Assembly: GCA_025924845.1 (NCBI GenBank)
Contig: JAICHN010000285.1
Coordinates: 1-6,793, forward strand
Length of the DNA: 6,793 bases
Source: Chloroflexota bacterium
GTDB lineage: Bacteria; Chloroflexota; UBA5177; JANWHV01
Reading direction: 5' to 3'
The notes under the pieces were generated by a model. That model made no database searches. It worked only from the letters and a program-made list of their open reading frames with translations, and was not told where the DNA came from. The translations under genes were made by a program, and so were the position numbers. Shown here one piece after another: positions 6,196-6,793 of this stretch (positions are counted from its first letter, which is position 1; each line of letters opens with the position of its first letter).

Positions 6196-6215
6196 CCTCC
6201 CCGGCCTTCATTGTA
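6196..6215 (-). promoter_or_regulatory. -10 box and strong ribosome binding site ahead of the minus-strand operon
   Basis: On the minus strand TACAAT (6215-6210) matches TATAAT at 5 of 6 positions, followed by GGGGAGG (6202-6196) and ATG at 6190. No convincing -35 exists at 16-18 nt (the sequence there is GC-rich, like GCGCTC). Transcription would start near 6203, a leader of about 13 nt. It is the best candidate promoter for the DUF402-Nudix operon. Confidence 0.4.
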
Positions 6216-6286
6216 CCGGCGCATTGGGAAAGAGCGCGCCTCATGTGTGAGACAGTCGCCGAGCTCGATCGCGTGATGACGCCGCT

Positions 6287-6317
6287 GGGAGCGCGAGCAT
6301 CTTGCTCGTCCTCGTTA
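6287..6317 (-). repeat. REP-like repeat, inverted unit C (partial)
   Basis: This 31-nt stretch is the exact reverse complement of 4-34, including the CGAGC/GCTCG palindrome (6294-6308). Homology to unit A ends there, so only the palindromic half of the unit is present. It abuts unit B head to head. Confidence 0.75.
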
Positions 6318-6324
6318 CTGCCGG

Positions 6325-6395
6325 CGACGGGGACGAGCGGGACGCTCGCGCTCCCAGAAAGATCGCGCTGCCCGCGGCGTTCGTGCCAATTCGCC
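6325..6395 (+). repeat. REP-like repeat, unit B
   Basis: Direct copy of the unit at 1-74, ending at the same AATTCGCC (6388-6395). The palindrome at 6334-6348 keeps the CGAGC and GCTCG stems but its loop is GGGAC instead of AAGAT. Paired with unit C it gives 28 facing positions (6287-6314 with 6328-6355) around a 13-nt loop: 24 Watson-Crick pairs, 3 G-T wobbles and one A-C mismatch. The 443-nt region 6031-6473 otherwise holds the small ORF, its -10 box and the promoter at 6438; I see no other gene in it. Confidence 0.75.
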
Positions 6396-6437
6396 CGCCC
6401 CGACAATCGCCGGACCAACCCCCATGAACACCTTGGG

Positions 6438-6466
6438 TTGACATGGGGATCGGCGCCCCCTACCTT
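6438..6466 (+). promoter_or_regulatory. Promoter, probably leaderless, of the exported PLD-like gene
   Basis: A perfect -35 TTGACA (6438-6443) is followed by exactly 17 nt and TACCTT (6461-6466), which fits the relaxed TANNNT -10 seen at leaderless genes of several high-GC phyla. Seven nucleotides later comes G6474, the first base of the GTG start codon. The stretch before the GTG has no Shine-Dalgarno sequence. Boxes and spacing are seen directly; leaderless translation is inferred. Confidence 0.55.
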
Positions 6467-6473
6467 CAATCCT

Positions 6474-6793
6474 GTGACCATACCACCGCTCCTCCGCTCC
6501 CTCACCGTGGCCGCCCTGCTCCTCTTGCCGGCGCTGCCGGTTCATGCCCGTGTGCCGACCGCGCCCGGTCCGGCGCCCTTCACCTTGCTGGCGACCTCGG
6601 CACGGCTACCGGATCCGCTGCTGGCCCTGGTCGGCGCCGCGCAAACACGTGTCCTGGTGGAATCCACCGCAATCACCGATCCCCTGCTGATCGGCGCCCT
6701 GGACACGGCGCGCGCGCGCGGAGTGGACGTGCGGGCCATGGCGGACCCTCACTCCGCCTCCAGCGGCGCCACGCTGGCCACCCTGGCGGCGCA
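6474..6793 (+). CDS. Exported protein, N-terminal part of a phospholipase D-like domain (runs off the window)
   Basis: Only the first 106 residues are present and the frame is still open at the window edge. Residues 1-25 form a signal peptide: Arg 8, a Leu/Ala/Val-rich core at 9-20, and a likely cleavage site after PVHA (22-25), so the product is probably exported. Residues 58-106 (TRVLVESTAITDPLLIGAL, DTARARGVDVRAMADP, then a Ser/Gly/Ala segment) match the opening beta-alpha-beta pattern of PLD-like phosphodiesterases, in which a strand, a helix ending in A..RGV and a second strand precede the HKD catalytic motif. The HKD motif would lie beyond the window, so activity cannot be judged. The start is GTG; an in-frame TTG at 6438 is part of the -35 box and less likely. 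Existence of the gene is firm; the family call is moderate. Confidence 0.65.
   Translation, partial: MTIPPLLRSLTVAALLLLPALPVHARVPTAPGPAPFTLLATSARLPDPLLALVGAAQTRVLVESTAITDPLLIGALDTARARGVDVRAMADPHSASSGATLATLAA

Noticed and set aside
1..6395. Repeats as ends of a composite mobile element carrying the whole block
   Set aside because: No transposase, integrase or target-site duplication is visible, unit A is a short REP-like sequence, and the enclosed genes look like ordinary chromosomal genes.
6128..6505. 125-codon minus-strand frame covering the intergenic repeats
   Set aside because: Its upper part runs through the repeat pair and the promoter of the rightward gene and looks like translated repeat. 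Only the last 20 codons, with their own ATG and ribosome binding site at 6190, merit attention.

Overview
This is a GC-rich bacterial window with dense genes, several GTG starts, short intergenic gaps and sigma-70-type promoter boxes. The multi-GAF GGDEF/HD-GYP signalling protein, the DUF402 protein, the possibly leaderless gene on the right and the scattered short hairpin repeats would suit a Chloroflexota (or similar high-GC, deep-branching) chromosome. That placement is an inference from style, not from a marker gene. I see no rRNA, tRNA, CRISPR array, insertion sequence or integrase. Layout, left to right: (1) 1-74 is a short hairpin-containing repeat unit that recurs near the right end. 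(2) 269-754 (+) encodes a four-helix GtrA-family membrane protein with a plausible promoter and ribosome binding site. (3) 903-4247 (+) encodes a large soluble sensor: four tandem GAF domains, a GGDEF domain with a GGDEM active-site variant, and a complete HD-GYP domain, so one chain could both make and break cyclic-di-GMP. (4) 4351-4928 (+) is a compact type II toxin-antitoxin operon, a ribbon-helix-helix antitoxin overlapping a RelE/ParE-family toxin by ATGA; a perfect 10-bp hairpin lies across the toxin stop codon. (5) 6030-5020 (-) is a two-gene operon of a DUF402 protein and a Nudix hydrolase, 3 nt apart. Upstream is a possible small broken or frameshifting gene with a strong ribosome binding site whose shifted frame ends in an ATGA overlap with the DUF402 start. 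(6) 6287-6395 holds two repeat units head to head, forming a long predicted hairpin in the divergent intergenic region. (7) 6474 to the window edge (+) is the start of an exported protein resembling the N-terminal half of a phospholipase D-like domain, behind a TTGACA-N17-TACCTT promoter whose expected +1 is the GTG start itself. Functionally the window looks like ordinary chromosomal housekeeping plus signalling: second-messenger control, a toxin-antitoxin pair, nucleotide-phosphate hydrolysis (Nudix plus DUF402) and an envelope-related GtrA protein. Nothing ties these into a single new system. The items most worth a second look are the repeat family, the hidden small ORF before DUF402, the possible leaderless promoter and the c-di-GMP enzyme architecture.
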